Below, piece by piece: positions 26,647 through 36,720 of a stretch of 64,000 bases of DNA; the stretch's first letter is position 1; each line of letters opens with the position of its first letter. The DNA lies in NCBI RefSeq assembly GCF_030762805.1, contig NZ_CP129113.1, positions 356,001 to 420,000 of the forward strand. The letters run 5' to 3'. The notes beneath the pieces are model-generated. The model searched no databases, was not told the origin of the DNA, and saw nothing but the letters and a program-made list of their open reading frames with translations. The DNA is from Aciduricibacillus chroicocephali (GTDB lineage Bacteria; Bacillota; Bacilli; Bacillales; Amphibacillaceae). Position numbers and translations under genes: made by a program.

Positions 26647-26811
26647 ATGGCGAAAGTTGATGAGAAGAAACTCCAATATATACTATCGGTAATTGAAGAG
26701 CTGGAATATGGAGCAGTGAGCATTACAATTCATGAAAATGAAATAACACAAATTGATTCAACAGAAAAAAAGCGTTTCCCGGTTGCCAAGAGAGAAGTAA
26801 GGCATAGGTAA
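26647..26811 (+). CDS. yezD: YezD family small protein (DUF2292)
   Basis: This 54-residue protein matches the DUF2292/YezD pattern: a short helix (EKKLQYILSVIEELEYGAVSI) followed by a beta hairpin (ITIHENEITQIDSTEKKRF) and a basic tail. The function is unknown. GGAGG five bases before the ATG at 26647 fixes the start; the frame extends upstream to 26611 without support. It is the first gene of the sulfate operon, so a part in sulfur metabolism or its control is suggested by position only. Confidence 0.85.
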   Translation: MAKVDEKKLQYILSVIEELEYGAVSITIHENEITQIDSTEKKRFPVAKREVRHR

Positions 26812-26841
26812 TGTTTTAATCAATGAAAGAGGTGTCTGGAA

Positions 26842-27447
26842 ATGGGAGAGTCCACTAATATTGTTTGGCATGACTCCGAGGTGACAAAGAAGGATCGTCA
26901 GCAGAAAAATGGCCATAAAGGTGCGGTTATCTGGTTCACTGGCCTTTCGGGTTCAGGCAAATCGACAATTTCTGTAGCTTTGGATAAAGCTCTGTTTGAT
27001 AAAGGGATTAGGGCATATCGCCTGGATGGTGACAACATTCGTCACGGGTTGAACAAGAATCTTGGTTTCAGTGAGGAAGACCGAACAGAGAACATTCGTC
27101 GTATCGGAGAAGTGTCCAAACTACTCATCGATGCTGGATTATTTGCCCTTACTGCTTTCATTTCACCTTACCGTGCGGATCGGAATCAAGTCCGGGAATT
27201 GCTGGAAGCTGACGAGTTTATAGAAGTTTATGTGAAGGCAAGTGTTGAGACATGTGAAGCGCGTGACCCAAAAGGCCTCTACAAAAAGGCGCGTAACGGG
27301 GAAATCAAGAATTTTACTGGCATTGACGCTCCATATGAGGAGCCATCAAATGCTGAAATCATTCTAGATACCGACGCTCTCAGCGTAGAAGAATGTGTGG
27401 ATCAGCTAATTAATCATCTTGAGAATGCTGGTTATTTTACTGCTTAA
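26842..27447 (+). CDS. cysC: adenylylsulfate (APS) kinase
   Basis: CysC phosphorylates APS to PAPS with ATP. The 201-residue protein has the P-loop [13 protein letters not shown] (about residues 32-44), the [20 protein letters not shown] substrate segment and FISPYRADR. The length is normal. AGAGGTG lies about eight bases before the ATG. It is the second gene of the operon, ahead of cysH; in the B. subtilis cysH operon cysC comes after sat, so the order differs. Confidence 0.96.
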   Translation: MGESTNIVWHDSEVTKKDRQQKNGHKGAVIWFTGLSGSGKSTISVALDKALFDKGIRAYRLDGDNIRHGLNKNLGFSEEDRTENIRRIGEVSKLLIDAGLFALTAFISPYRADRNQVRELLEADEFIEVYVKASVETCEARDPKGLYKKARNGEIKNFTGIDAPYEEPSNAEIILDTDALSVEECVDQLINHLENAGYFTA

Positions 27448-27500
27448 TCTGGCATTAAACCCTGTGTAAAGAGATAGATTACCTGGAAGGAGAGAGTGGC

Positions 27501-28199
27501 ATGGCAAAACCGACATACGAGGACTGGCATGAAGAGGATGGCTTTGCGATTGACAATGCTACGAAGGGTGCCTTGAATGTATTGAAATGGGCTTATGACA
27601 ACTATGATGATGAGTTGATCTATGCATGCAGTTTTGGGGTGGAAGGCGTTGTTATGCTCGACTTGATTACAAAGGCAAAAGCCGATGCGAAGGTAGTTTT
27701 CCTTGATACAGGACTTCATTTTCAAGAGACATACGAGCTGATTGACAAGGTGAAAGAACGCTATCCTGATTTGAAAATTGAACTGAAAAAGCCAGAGCTT
27801 ACAGTTGAAGAACAAGGGGAGAAGTTCGGAGAAAAGCTATGGGAAGTCCAGCCGAACCGATGCTGCTATTACCGCAAAGTTGTTCCGCTCCAGGCGGTGT
27901 TGAGCGGTGCGACTGCTTGGCTTTCCGGTTTGCGTCGTTCACAAGGACCTTCGCGGGCGAACACGAACTTTGTCAACCTTGACGAGAATTTCCAATCTGT
28001 CAAAATTTGCCCGCTTATTCATTGGTCTTGGGAGGATATTTGGGACTATGTGAAGGAACATAATCTCCCTTATAACCCTCTACATGACCAGGGGTACCCG
28101 AGTATTGGCTGTGCACCATGCACGTTGCCGGGTGACGGCCGTGATGGACGCTGGGCAGGCAAAGGAAAGACAGAATGCGGACTGCATATTAAGCAATAA
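27501..28199 (+). CDS. cysH: phosphoadenylyl-/adenylyl-sulfate reductase, Fe-S type
   Basis: CysH reduces (P)APS to sulfite using thioredoxin. The 232-residue protein has the two cysteine pairs that bind a [4Fe-4S] cluster, Cys121-Cys122 (NRCCYYRK) and Cys204/Cys207 (GCAPC), as well as the catalytic ECGLH near the C-terminus. The cluster places it with APS-using and dual APS/PAPS reductases such as B. subtilis CysH rather than the cluster-free E. coli PAPS reductase. [10 protein letters not shown] lies in the phosphosulfate site. Confidence 0.96.
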   Translation: MAKPTYEDWHEEDGFAIDNATKGALNVLKWAYDNYDDELIYACSFGVEGVVMLDLITKAKADAKVVFLDTGLHFQETYELIDKVKERYPDLKIELKKPELTVEEQGEKFGEKLWEVQPNRCCYYRKVVPLQAVLSGATAWLSGLRRSQGPSRANTNFVNLDENFQSVKICPLIHWSWEDIWDYVKEHNLPYNPLHDQGYPSIGCAPCTLPGDGRDGRWAGKGKTECGLHIKQ

Positions 28200-28251
28200 A
28201 CAGCCATGGCAACAATGTTTGCAAATATATATTTCATGGGGTGGAAGAGAG

Positions 28252-30081
28252 ATGCGATTGCAAGTAACGAACAGCCCTTTCAGCCAGGAGCAGGTCGATT
28301 TTCTTAATAAAATCCTGCCCGGGCTAACGGGTGAACAGCGTTTTTGGCTCAGCGGTTATTTGACTGCTGCACCATTTGAAGGGCTTGCTGAAGCTGGTGC
28401 TGCGCTTCAAACAGTGCCCGCACCTCAGGCGTTAGTGCCTGTTGCAACAAAAGAGATTACCGTTCTGTATGGCACACAGACTGGGAATAGTCAGGGACTT
28501 GCTGAACAATTTTCGCAACAACTTGAAGAACGCGCTTTTGACGTGAAGACTAGTTCTATGAGCGACTTCAAGCCGCGTGATCTCAAGAAGCTGTCTAATC
28601 TTATTATTATCGTCAGTACACATGGTGAAGGGGATCCGCCAGATGATACATTGCAATTCCACGAATTCCTGAAAGGCAAACGTGCTCCGAAACTTGAAGA
28701 GCTTAACTATTCTGTTCTTGCATTGGGAGACAGTTCTTATGAATTCTTCTGCCAGACAGGGAAGGAATTCGATGAGCGCCTGGAGGAACTGGGAGCAAGC
28801 AAACTCGCACCACGAGTTGACTGTGATCTTGACTTTGATGAACCGGCAGCAGAATGGTTTGCTGCTGTACTTGGAAAGTTGGAAGAACAAAGTGGTGGAG
28901 CTGTCGGTAGACCGGTTGTTGGTGAAGCAAATCTTGGAACTCCAGCGATTTCTTCATACTCAAGGACAAATCCATTCCAGGCCGAAGTTCTTGAGAACAT
29001 TAACCTGAATGGACGAGGTTCCAATAAAGAGAACCATCATATCGAGCTTTCCCTTGAAGGGTCCGGATTGACGTTTGAACCTGGGGATAGTATCGGTATC
29101 TATCCGAAAAATGACCCTGTTCTTGTCGATGAGCTCATTGCTGAATTCGGTTGGGATCCCGAAACACCAATTAGTATTAAGGCAAATGAACCGGAATGTT
29201 CGCTGCGTGATGCACTTCTATCACACTATGAAATTACGGTTGTTACAAAGCCACTTCTTCAGAAAATTGCTGAACTTACTTCTAATGAAGAAATCAAACT
29301 TCTCCTTGAAGCTGAGGATGATAGTGAATTGCGCGAGTACATATATGGTCGCGATCTGCTTGATGTTATCCGCAACTACTCATTGCAGAGCATTCCGGCT
29401 GACAAGCTGACAAGCATTCTTCGCAAAATGCCGGCACGCCTGTACTCTATTGCAAGCAGCTATCAGGCGAACCCGGATGAAGTGCATCTGATTATTGGAA
29501 CAGTTCGTTACGAAGCACATGATCGAGATCGTTCCGGAGTATGCTCAGTGCATGTCGCCGATAGAATTGAAACGGGCGAGACATTGCCGATTTACGTTCA
29601 GAAGAATAATAATTTCCGTCTTCCGGAAAATCCTGACACACCGATTATCATGGTTGGACCAGGGACAGGGATTGCTCCGTTCCGTTCATTTATGGAAGAG
29701 CGCGAAGAAATCGGAGCTGGCGGAGATTCATGGTTATTCTTCGGAGATCAGCATTTTGTCACGGACTTCCTTTATCAGGTTGAATGGCAAAACTGGCTCA
29801 AAGATGGAGTGCTCACAAAGCTTGACCTTGCTTTCTCTCGCGATGGAGATGAGAAGGTATACGTTCAGCATCGCATGAAGGAAAACAGCAAAGAGTTTTA
29901 TGATTGGCTTGAAAGAGGTGCTGTTCTTTATATTTGTGGAGACGAAGAACATATGGCTCATGATGTTCATCAGACCTTGCTTGAAATCGTTGAAAAAGAA
30001 GGCGGCAAGACACCTGAAGAGGCAGCAGAATATGTATCCAATCTACAAGCGGAAAAGCGTTACTTACGTGATGTTTACTAA
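28252..30081 (+). CDS. cysJ: sulfite reductase [NADPH] flavoprotein alpha subunit
   Basis: CysJ passes electrons from NADPH through FAD and FMN to CysI. The 609-residue protein has a flavodoxin domain (about 65-210; YGTQTGNSQGLAEQF and STHGEGDPPDD), an FAD domain (MPARLYSIASSYQANPDEVH) and the NADPH domain (MVGPGTGIAPFRSF, FFGDQHFVTDFLY), ending in KRYLRDVY like its relatives. A frame extends upstream to 28084 inside cysH, but the ATG at 28252 gives the family N-terminus MRLQVTNSPFSQEQVDFLNK. It pairs with cysI, 24 bases downstream. Confidence 0.97.
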   Translation: MRLQVTNSPFSQEQVDFLNKILPGLTGEQRFWLSGYLTAAPFEGLAEAGAALQTVPAPQALVPVATKEITVLYGTQTGNSQGLAEQFSQQLEERAFDVKTSSMSDFKPRDLKKLSNLIIIVSTHGEGDPPDDTLQFHEFLKGKRAPKLEELNYSVLALGDSSYEFFCQTGKEFDERLEELGASKLAPRVDCDLDFDEPAAEWFAAVLGKLEEQSGGAVGRPVVGEANLGTPAISSYSRTNPFQAEVLENINLNGRGSNKENHHIELSLEGSGLTFEPGDSIGIYPKNDPVLVDELIAEFGWDPETPISIKANEPECSLRDALLSHYEITVVTKPLLQKIAELTSNEEIKLLLEAEDDSELREYIYGRDLLDVIRNYSLQSIPADKLTSILRKMPARLYSIASSYQANPDEVHLIIGTVRYEAHDRDRSGVCSVHVADRIETGETLPIYVQKNNNFRLPENPDTPIIMVGPGTGIAPFRSFMEEREEIGAGGDSWLFFGDQHFVTDFLYQVEWQNWLKDGVLTKLDLAFSRDGDEKVYVQHRMKENSKEFYDWLERGAVLYICGDEEHMAHDVHQTLLEIVEKEGGKTPEEAAEYVSNLQAEKRYLRDVY

Positions 30082-30105
30082 GTTTCAGAAGGAAGGAGCA
30101 TGAAG

Positions 30106-31827
30106 ATGTCAGACATTAAAATCGACCCGAATATCGATCATGGACCACCAAGTGATGTTGAAGAAATTAAAGTCGAAAGTAACTATTTGCGCGGTTCTTT
30201 GGCAGAAATGATTAAGGAGCCAATCAGTGCTGGCATACCAGACTGGGATAATAGGCTCATGAAATTCCACGGCAGCTACATGCAGGATGATCGTGACTTG
30301 CGTGCTGAACGTGCTCGTCAGAAGCTTGAGCCTGCGTATCAATTCATGTTGCGAGTACGTGCTCCAGGTGGTGTAGCAACAGCAGATCAATGGCTCGTCA
30401 TGGATGACTTGGCACATAAATACGGCAATGGCACTCTCAAGCTAACTACACGTCAGGCATTCCAGATTCACGGAATCCTTAAATGGAATATGAAAAAGAC
30501 AATTCGTTCAATCAATGATGCTCTGATGGACACACTGGCAGCTTGCGGTGATGTAAACCGTAACGTCATGTGCAATCCGAATCCTTATCAATCTGAAATT
30601 CATCAGGAAGTGTATGAATGGTCAAGCAAGCTGAGTGCATACTTGTCACCACGTACTAATGCCTACCATGAGATTTGGCTTGATGGAGAAAAAGTGGAAG
30701 ACACAAAAGAAGAGCAGGAGCCAATGTATGGCAAAGTGTATTTGCCGCGGAAGTTCAAAATTGGCATTGCTGTCCCACCTTCTAATGATGTGGACGTATA
30801 CTCGCAAGATCTTGGCTATATCGCCATCCTAGGTGATGACGGCAAGCTCGAAGGCTTCAACGTAACTGTTGGTGGCGGAATGGGAATGACACATGGGGAT
30901 ACGGCAACATATCCACAGCTCGGCAGACTGATCGGCTTCATCACTCCTGAGCAGATTGTAGAAGTGTCGGAAACGATTATTACAATTCAACGCGACTATG
31001 GTAACCGCTCGGTACGTAAAAATGCACGTTTCAAATATACGATTGATGCACGTGGCCTAGATTGGCTCAAGAATGAACTGCATAGCCGCCTTGGGTGGGA
31101 ACTTGCTCCAGCGAAGGATTTCCACTTTGACCATAATGGTGACCGTTATGGTTGGGTAAAAGGTGTGAATGACAAGTGGCATCTCACGCTATTTATCCAA
31201 AACGGCCGTGTGAAGGATGAGGAAGGCTATCCGCTTATGACTGGCCTGCGCGAAATTGCAAAAGTACACAAAGGTGACTTCCGTCTGTCGGCGAACCAGA
31301 ACCTGGTTATTGCCAATATTCCGGAAGATCAAAAAGATCTTATTGATGGGCTAGCTCAAAAGTATAATTTGACAGCGGGAGAACATTTGTCAGCATTGCG
31401 TCGCAATTCAATGGCTTGCGTAGCACTTCCGACATGTGGTCTTGCAATGGCAGAGGCAGAACGCTATTTGCCGGAACTGCTTACAAAGATTGAAGCGGTT
31501 ATTGATGAGAACGGTCTTACAGAAGACGAGATTGTCATTCGTATGTCAGGCTGTCCAAACGGCTGTTCAAGACCAGCACTTGGGGAAATTGCCTTCATAG
31601 GGAAGGCGCCTGGTAAATATAATATGTACCTTGGTGCAGGTTTCAACGGAGACCGCCTGAACAAGATGTATCGTGAGAATATTGGTGAGAAGGAAATTCT
31701 TAGTGAACTAGGAACACTTCTTAAGCATTATGCGAAAGAACGAGAAGACGGAGAACGCTTCGGAGACTTCACAATCCGCGCCGGTTATGTGAAGGCGACA
31801 ACCGATGGAACGAATTTCCACGAATAG
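30106..31827 (+). CDS. cysI: sulfite reductase [NADPH] hemoprotein beta subunit
   Basis: CysI reduces sulfite to sulfide by six electrons at a siroheme coupled to a [4Fe-4S] cluster. The four cluster cysteines are present: Cys438 and Cys444 (CVALPTC), Cys483 and Cys487 (CPNGC). The siroheme and substrate-site arginine/lysine segment [13 protein letters not shown] is also intact. The protein has 573 residues, normal for the family. ATG codons occur at 30100 and 30106; AAGGAG fits only the second. The siroheme genes further along the operon supply its cofactor. Confidence 0.97.
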   Translation: MSDIKIDPNIDHGPPSDVEEIKVESNYLRGSLAEMIKEPISAGIPDWDNRLMKFHGSYMQDDRDLRAERARQKLEPAYQFMLRVRAPGGVATADQWLVMDDLAHKYGNGTLKLTTRQAFQIHGILKWNMKKTIRSINDALMDTLAACGDVNRNVMCNPNPYQSEIHQEVYEWSSKLSAYLSPRTNAYHEIWLDGEKVEDTKEEQEPMYGKVYLPRKFKIGIAVPPSNDVDVYSQDLGYIAILGDDGKLEGFNVTVGGGMGMTHGDTATYPQLGRLIGFITPEQIVEVSETIITIQRDYGNRSVRKNARFKYTIDARGLDWLKNELHSRLGWELAPAKDFHFDHNGDRYGWVKGVNDKWHLTLFIQNGRVKDEEGYPLMTGLREIAKVHKGDFRLSANQNLVIANIPEDQKDLIDGLAQKYNLTAGEHLSALRRNSMACVALPTCGLAMAEAERYLPELLTKIEAVIDENGLTEDEIVIRMSGCPNGCSRPALGEIAFIGKAPGKYNMYLGAGFNGDRLNKMYRENIGEKEILSELGTLLKHYAKEREDGERFGDFTIRAGYVKATTDGTNFHE

Positions 31828-31846
31828 ACCAAGGGGGATTAAAGCA

Positions 31847-32995
31847 ATGGCACTAAGCGAACCACATGGCGGAGTTCTCGTCAACCGTATCGAACTTGGA
31901 AAAGATTTGTCTTCAATTGAGCAGACAATTGAACTGGATGCAATGGCACTGAGTGACTTGGAGCTTTTGGGTACAGGTGCATACAGCCCTCTTACAGGAT
32001 TTATGAATAAAGAGGATTATGATGCAGTTGTTAATGATATGCGACTTTCCACAGGTGAGCCTTGGAGCATACCTATTGCGCTTCCGGTTACGGCTGAGAA
32101 GCAGAAAAGCCTTAAAATCGGCAATGAAGCAAAGCTAGTTTATAACGGTGAAGTATACGGCTCAATCCGTATTACGGATAAGTTTGCTCCTGATAAGCAG
32201 AAGGAAGCAGAGCAAGTTTATCGCACAACTGAGCTTGCTCATCCAGGTGTGAAGAAAATGCTTGAGCGACCTGACTTCTATATCGGCGGTGAAATAACAC
32301 TTGTCAAACGTGTTGATGATCCGGAATTTGCTTCTTATTATTTCGATCCAGCAAAAACTCGCGAAATTTTCCAGGAGAAGGGTTGGAATACGGTTGTCGG
32401 CTTCCAGACGAGAAATCCTGTCCACCGCGCTCATGAGTATATTCAGAAAACAGCTCTCGAAATCGTTGATGGTCTATTCTTGAATCCGCTCGTCGGCGAG
32501 ACAAAGTCTGACGATATTCCAGCGCCAATCCGACTGGAAAGTTATGAAGTCCTTCTTGAGAACTACTACGCGGAAGACCATGTTTTCCTTGGTGTTTTCC
32601 CTGCGGCGATGCGTTATGCGGGTCCGCGTGAAGCGATTTTCCATGCGATGGTCCGTAAGAACTTTGGCTGCACACATTTCATTGTTGGAAGGGATCATGC
32701 AGGTGTAGGTGACTATTACGGCACATATGACGCACAGAAGATTTTCAGTCATTATACGAAAGAAGAACTGGGGATCACACTGCTGTTCTTTGAACATTCC
32801 TTCTACTGCGAAGCATGCGGGAACATGGCAACTGCAAAAACTTGCCCGCATGACAAGGAAAAGCATGTGATTCTGTCAGGTACAAAAGTACGCGGCATGC
32901 TAAGAAATGGAGAATATCCACCGGCTACATTCAGTCGTTCGGAAGTTGTTGAAGTGCTTATAAAAGGAATGCAGGGAACAGAAGTTCATTCCTGA
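31847..32995 (+). CDS. sat: sulfate adenylyltransferase (ATP sulfurylase)
   Basis: Sat makes APS from sulfate and ATP. The 382-residue protein carries the nucleotide-binding motif [27 protein letters not shown] and the zinc-type cysteines in [15 protein letters not shown]. The frame opens at 31805 within cysI, but AAGGGGG before the ATG at 31847 fixes the start. It stands after cysI, so the genes for the later steps precede the gene for the first step. Confidence 0.97.
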   Translation: MALSEPHGGVLVNRIELGKDLSSIEQTIELDAMALSDLELLGTGAYSPLTGFMNKEDYDAVVNDMRLSTGEPWSIPIALPVTAEKQKSLKIGNEAKLVYNGEVYGSIRITDKFAPDKQKEAEQVYRTTELAHPGVKKMLERPDFYIGGEITLVKRVDDPEFASYYFDPAKTREIFQEKGWNTVVGFQTRNPVHRAHEYIQKTALEIVDGLFLNPLVGETKSDDIPAPIRLESYEVLLENYYAEDHVFLGVFPAAMRYAGPREAIFHAMVRKNFGCTHFIVGRDHAGVGDYYGTYDAQKIFSHYTKEELGITLLFFEHSFYCEACGNMATAKTCPHDKEKHVILSGTKVRGMLRNGEYPPATFSRSEVVEVLIKGMQGTEVHS

Positions 32996-33049
32996 ATGTT
33001 TTGAAGGTCACTGCGTCATAGCGCATGAACCTGAGGGGAGAGGGAGCAG

Positions 33050-33817
33050 ATGAGTAAAGTATATCTTGTTGGAGCGGGTCCTGGAGACGCGGAGCTGATT
33101 ACGGTGAAAGGTCTCAGAAGCATAGAGGAAGCAGATGTCATTTTATACGATCGGCTGATCAACAGAGAGCTGCTGGATCATGCGAAGGAAGGGGCCCAGC
33201 TAATCTACTGTGGCAAACTCCCCGACTATCATGCGATGAAGCAGGAGACGATCAATCATTTCCTCGTCAAGCACGTGAAAATGGGGAAAGTCGTCACGAG
33301 ATTAAAAGGCGGCGATCCATTCATCTTCGGAAGAGGAGCGGAAGAGGCGGCAGCATTGCGTGAGCACGGCATTCCTTTTGAGATTGTGCCGGGCATCACT
33401 TCAGGCATTGCCGCCCCGGCTTATGCCGGAATACCGGTTACACATCGTGAGCTCAGTTCCAGTTTTGCAATTGTAACAGGACATTCGCGTGAAGGCAGGG
33501 AAGAGGCTATTAAATGGGAAAGCCTCGCAAAAGGGATTGATACACTTGCAATTTATATGGGGGTCGGGAATCTCCCGTATATTTCCGAACAGCTTATCCG
33601 TCATGGTAAAAATCCAGAAACACCTGTAGCGCTTGTACATTGGGGCACAACACGCAATCAGGAAACTGTTGTTGGAACACTTGATAATATTGTAGAAATT
33701 GCTGCATTAAAGAAAGTGAAAAATCCAAGCATGATTGTTGTTGGAGAGGTTGTTAAGCTTCGCGAAGAGCTTCAATGGTTTGAAGAACAAATTGCCGAGA
33801 ATGAAGCAATGATCTGA
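33050..33817 (+). CDS. sumT: uroporphyrinogen-III C-methyltransferase (SUMT)
   Basis: This 255-residue enzyme methylates uroporphyrinogen III twice to precorrin-2, the first step to siroheme. The N-terminal VGAGPGDAELITVKGLRSIE with ADVILYDRL, the GGDPFIFGRGAEEA loop and the PGITSGIAAPAYAGIPVTHR stretch are standard motifs. It equals YlnD of B. subtilis. GGGGAGAGGGAG precedes the ATG. With the next two genes it gives the full path to siroheme, the CysI cofactor. Confidence 0.95.
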   Translation: MSKVYLVGAGPGDAELITVKGLRSIEEADVILYDRLINRELLDHAKEGAQLIYCGKLPDYHAMKQETINHFLVKHVKMGKVVTRLKGGDPFIFGRGAEEAAALREHGIPFEIVPGITSGIAAPAYAGIPVTHRELSSSFAIVTGHSREGREEAIKWESLAKGIDTLAIYMGVGNLPYISEQLIRHGKNPETPVALVHWGTTRNQETVVGTLDNIVEIAALKKVKNPSMIVVGEVVKLREELQWFEEQIAENEAMI

Positions 33818-33837
33818 ATGCAAGGAGGGAAGCGAAG

Positions 33838-34590
33838 ATGGAAGCAGTACTATATATAGGTCATGGAACTAGGGTCCCCCAGGGGGTCGCAGAGGCGCTT
33901 GATTTTATAGATAGAGGCAAGGAAGGTGTCGAAGCGCCAATCCAGGAATCTTGTTTTTTGGAACTTGTCGAGCCAGATATTCTGGAAGGAATCAAACGAT
34001 GTGTTGACCGGGGGGCAACGTGTATCTCGGTTGTTCCAATCTTATTGTTGACGGCAATGCACGCCAAAAAGGATATTCCTGATGAATTGAAGAAGGCTCA
34101 AAATCTTTATCCTCATATTGAATTCAAATATGGTCGTCCATTCGGTATCCATAAAAAAATTACGAATGCACTTTTAGACAGGGTTAAGGAGAAAGGCGAA
34201 CCCGGCTATGAGGATATGGTTCTTCTAGTTGGAAGAGGCAGCAGTGACCCTGAAGTGAAACGGGATCTAACTAGTATTGCTGAGGATTTGCAAAGCTTGC
34301 ACCCTTTTAAGGAAGTTGCAATCAGTTTCATGTATGGTGCCAAGCCAAAGCTGCGGGAAGCACTTCTGACAGCTCAAGAGAGCGGTGCGAAGAGAGTGTT
34401 CATCGTCCCTTATCTATTGTTCAGTGGCCTTGTCATGTATGAAATTGAGGAAGAGCTTGAAAAACTTCCAGACTCCGAGCAAGAGTTCATCCTTTGTGAA
34501 AGTCTTGGCTATCATCCAAGCATTGCAGAGGTTCTTCAGGAACGGGCAAATGAATTGCTTGATTCCAAGACGGCTTTTGAAATGGTTTAA
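33838..34590 (+). CDS. sirB: sirohydrochlorin ferrochelatase (CbiX/SirB type)
   Basis: SirB inserts iron into sirohydrochlorin. The 250-residue protein consists of two CbiX-like halves: the first begins YIGHGTRVPQGVAEAL with the metal-site His, the second begins LLVGRGSSDPEVKRDL, where the histidine is replaced by Arg as in the one-sided chelatases. VPILLLTAMHAKKDIP carries the second conserved histidine. It matches YlnE of B. subtilis. AAGGAGG lies upstream. Confidence 0.92.
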   Translation: MEAVLYIGHGTRVPQGVAEALDFIDRGKEGVEAPIQESCFLELVEPDILEGIKRCVDRGATCISVVPILLLTAMHAKKDIPDELKKAQNLYPHIEFKYGRPFGIHKKITNALLDRVKEKGEPGYEDMVLLVGRGSSDPEVKRDLTSIAEDLQSLHPFKEVAISFMYGAKPKLREALLTAQESGAKRVFIVPYLLFSGLVMYEIEEELEKLPDSEQEFILCESLGYHPSIAEVLQERANELLDSKTAFEMV

Positions 34591-34598
34591 GGTACATT

Positions 34599-35243
34599 AT
34601 GGATACTTATCCCATAACACTGCATATCTCTGGAAAGACCGCCGTTGTAATAGGAGGCGGTTCTGTAGCCCGGCGCAAAATTCAGCGTCTTCTCAAATCA
34701 GGAGCCGTTGTGAAGGTTGTCAGCCCGGATGTTTGCCGGGAGGTATACGAACTTCATGAACAAGGTCAGTTGGAGTGGCAGCAAAAACTCTTTGAGCCGG
34801 CTGATTTGGATGGTGCCTTCATAATCATGGCGGCTTCCGGTAACTCTGAGGTAAACGAGCTTGTCGCTTCAGCTGCAGCTCCCCACCAGCTTGTCAATAT
34901 TGCTGATGATCCGCATGCTGGTAATTTCCATGTGCCAGCATCACTAAATCGAGGGAAATTATCCATTTCCGTAGCTACAGAAGGGGCGAGTCCCATTCTT
35001 GCTCGTAAAGTACGTGATGAAATAGCTGATCATTTTGGTCATGAATTCACTGAATACATGGAATTTCTTGAAACAGTTAGAAAAAAAACTGTCCACGAAC
35101 TTTCGCTATCTTCCGATTTAAAAAAATATGTATTGGAACAAGCAGCGAGCAACGAGTGTCGAAATTCGGAAGTCGCCCGCCAATCACTTCTCTTTTATCT
35201 CCATCTCCTTTCACTTGTTGAGAGTTCTGCACATTCTGTATAA
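34599..35243 (+). CDS. sirC: precorrin-2 dehydrogenase (SirC type)
   Basis: SirC oxidises precorrin-2 to sirohydrochlorin with NAD. The 214-residue protein has the Rossmann motif ISGKTAVVIGGGSVARRKI (about residues 8-27) and a helical C-terminal domain that resembles the CysG/Met8 dimerisation region. It matches YlnF of B. subtilis. AAGGT precedes the ATG, eight bases after sirB. This is the last gene of the sulfate operon. No strong terminator is visible right after it. Confidence 0.92.
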   Translation: MDTYPITLHISGKTAVVIGGGSVARRKIQRLLKSGAVVKVVSPDVCREVYELHEQGQLEWQQKLFEPADLDGAFIIMAASGNSEVNELVASAAAPHQLVNIADDPHAGNFHVPASLNRGKLSISVATEGASPILARKVRDEIADHFGHEFTEYMEFLETVRKKTVHELSLSSDLKKYVLEQAASNECRNSEVARQSLLFYLHLLSLVESSAHSV

Positions 35244-35315
35244 AACATATACATAGCGTGTAAATTCGGGATATAAACAATCTATTGAATTTTTTAAAAA
35301 ATTTACAAAAAGGTA

Positions 35316-35344
35316 TTGCGTAAATATAAGAAAACAGATATGAT
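35316..35344 (+). promoter_or_regulatory. promoter of the methionine operon
   Basis: TTGCGT (35316-35321) and TATGAT (35339-35344) have a 17-base spacer, and the riboswitch begins about 35 bases later. Confidence 0.7.
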
Positions 35345-35379
35345 ATATTAAATTTCATATTTAGTTGAAAGATTCAATT

Positions 35380-35490
35380 TTCTTATCGAGAGAGGTGGAG
35401 GGACTGGCCCTTTGAAGCCTCGGCAACCGTCTGCATTATGCAGTCAAGGTGCCAATTCCAACAAGTTGATAACTTGGGAGATGAGAGGAG
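35380..35490 (+). ncRNA. SAM-I riboswitch (S-box) aptamer
   Basis: The conserved core is clear: AGAGAGGTGGAGGGACTGGC, then CCTTTGAAGCCTCGGCAACC, then AAGGTGCCAATTCCAACAAG, closed by GGGAGATGAGAGGA pairing with the 5' TCTTATC (P1). With SAM bound, the downstream terminator forms and metI-yitJ-metE are switched off. Confidence 0.96.
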
Positions 35491-35508
35491 TCCTTGATTA
35501 TACATATT

Positions 35509-35548
35509 AAAGGTCGCCTTTTTTCCCGAAGGTGGCTCTTTTTTTGCA
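35509..35548 (+). terminator. riboswitch-controlled terminator
   Basis: AAAGGTCGCCTT pairs with AAGGTGGCTCTTT (with one bulge) and is followed by a run of T. It is the expression platform of the S-box. Confidence 0.9.
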
Positions 35549-35589
35549 GGATTTCCTCCTTCAAAGAATAGTGAGAGGGGTTGGAGAGA

Positions 35590-36720
35590 ATGACATTACG
35601 GACAGAAACAGAACTGGTACAGATCGGCAACAGAAGAGAAGAACCGCTCCGTTCTATTAATACGCCAATCTACTTCTCGACCGCGTATAGACATGAACAT
35701 ACGAAGGACGACACTGCGGCTACTGGATACGATTATATTCGTACAGGTAACCCGACACGTGATGTGCTTGAAGATGCAATTGCAAGATTAGAGAATGGGG
35801 ATAGAGGCTACGCTTGCAGTTCAGGAATGGCAGCTATGCAATTAGTTTTCTCATTATTTGAAAAAGGCGCACATTTTGTCGCTTCTCGTGATTTGTATGG
35901 AGGCTCATATCGTCTGTTTGAACTTTATGAGAAAAACTATGGATTTAGCTTTGATTACTGGGCCAATGATGATTACGGTGAGCTGGAAAGCCTGATCAAG
36001 AATGATACAAAGGCACTTTTCATTGAAACACCTACAAACCCACTCATGAGTACTGTCGACATCAGTGAAGTCGTTAAAGTAGCTAAAAAACATGGAATTT
36101 TGACAATAGTTGACAATACATTATATACACCACTTCTGCAAAAGCCGTTGGAAGAAGGTGCAGATATCGTCATTCATAGCGCTACAAAGTATCTCGCAGG
36201 ACATAACGACGTTCTTGCCGGACTTGTTGCAGCAAAGGGTGAGGAATTGTGCGAAGAGCTGTTCCACCTCCATAACGCAATCGGAGGCGTTTTAGCGCCA
36301 TTTGATTGTTGGAGCACCATTCGAGGCATGAAAACACTTGCACTTAGAATGAGGCAACATGAAAGCAACGCAAAGCAAATCAAGGAATTCTTAGAGTCCC
36401 ATCCGCAAGTACAGAAGGTTTTCTATCCAGGAAAGGGAGGCATGCTCAGCTTTGAAGTCAAACAGGAAGAACAAGTGGTGCCATTCTTGCGTGCTATCAG
36501 ACTGTTTACTTTTGCTGAAAGTCTCGGCGGTGTCGAAAGTCTGATTACATATCCGGTAACTCAGACTCATATGGATATACCTCGTGAAACAAGAGAAGCT
36601 TACGGTCTTTCAAATACATTGCTCCGTGTCTCTGTCGGCATTGAAGATGCCCGTGATCTAATTGATGATCTTGACCAGGCATTGAACAAAGTCGGAGCCA
36701 AGGAAGTGCAAAACAATTGA
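35590..36720 (+). CDS. metI: cystathionine gamma-synthase / O-acetylhomoserine thiolyase (MetI)
   Basis: MetI makes cystathionine, or homocysteine directly with sulfide, from an activated homoserine. The 376-residue PLP protein of the Cys/Met metabolism family has the PLP lysine in [12 protein letters not shown], the [19 protein letters not shown] segment and [12 protein letters not shown]. The ATG at 35590 has AGAGGGG at nine bases; an in-frame TTG at 35581 abuts that site and is unlikely. First gene of the S-box operon; yitJ overlaps its stop. Confidence 0.95.
   Translation: MTLRTETELVQIGNRREEPLRSINTPIYFSTAYRHEHTKDDTAATGYDYIRTGNPTRDVLEDAIARLENGDRGYACSSGMAAMQLVFSLFEKGAHFVASRDLYGGSYRLFELYEKNYGFSFDYWANDDYGELESLIKNDTKALFIETPTNPLMSTVDISEVVKVAKKHGILTIVDNTLYTPLLQKPLEEGADIVIHSATKYLAGHNDVLAGLVAAKGEELCEELFHLHNAIGGVLAPFDCWSTIRGMKTLALRMRQHESNAKQIKEFLESHPQVQKVFYPGKGGMLSFEVKQEEQVVPFLRAIRLFTFAESLGGVESLITYPVTQTHMDIPRETREAYGLSNTLLRVSVGIEDARDLIDDLDQALNKVGAKEVQNN

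Noticed and set aside
27444-27815. Minus-strand frame of 123 codons opposite cysH.
   Set aside because: It overlaps a well-supported cysH on the other strand and has no recognisable features.
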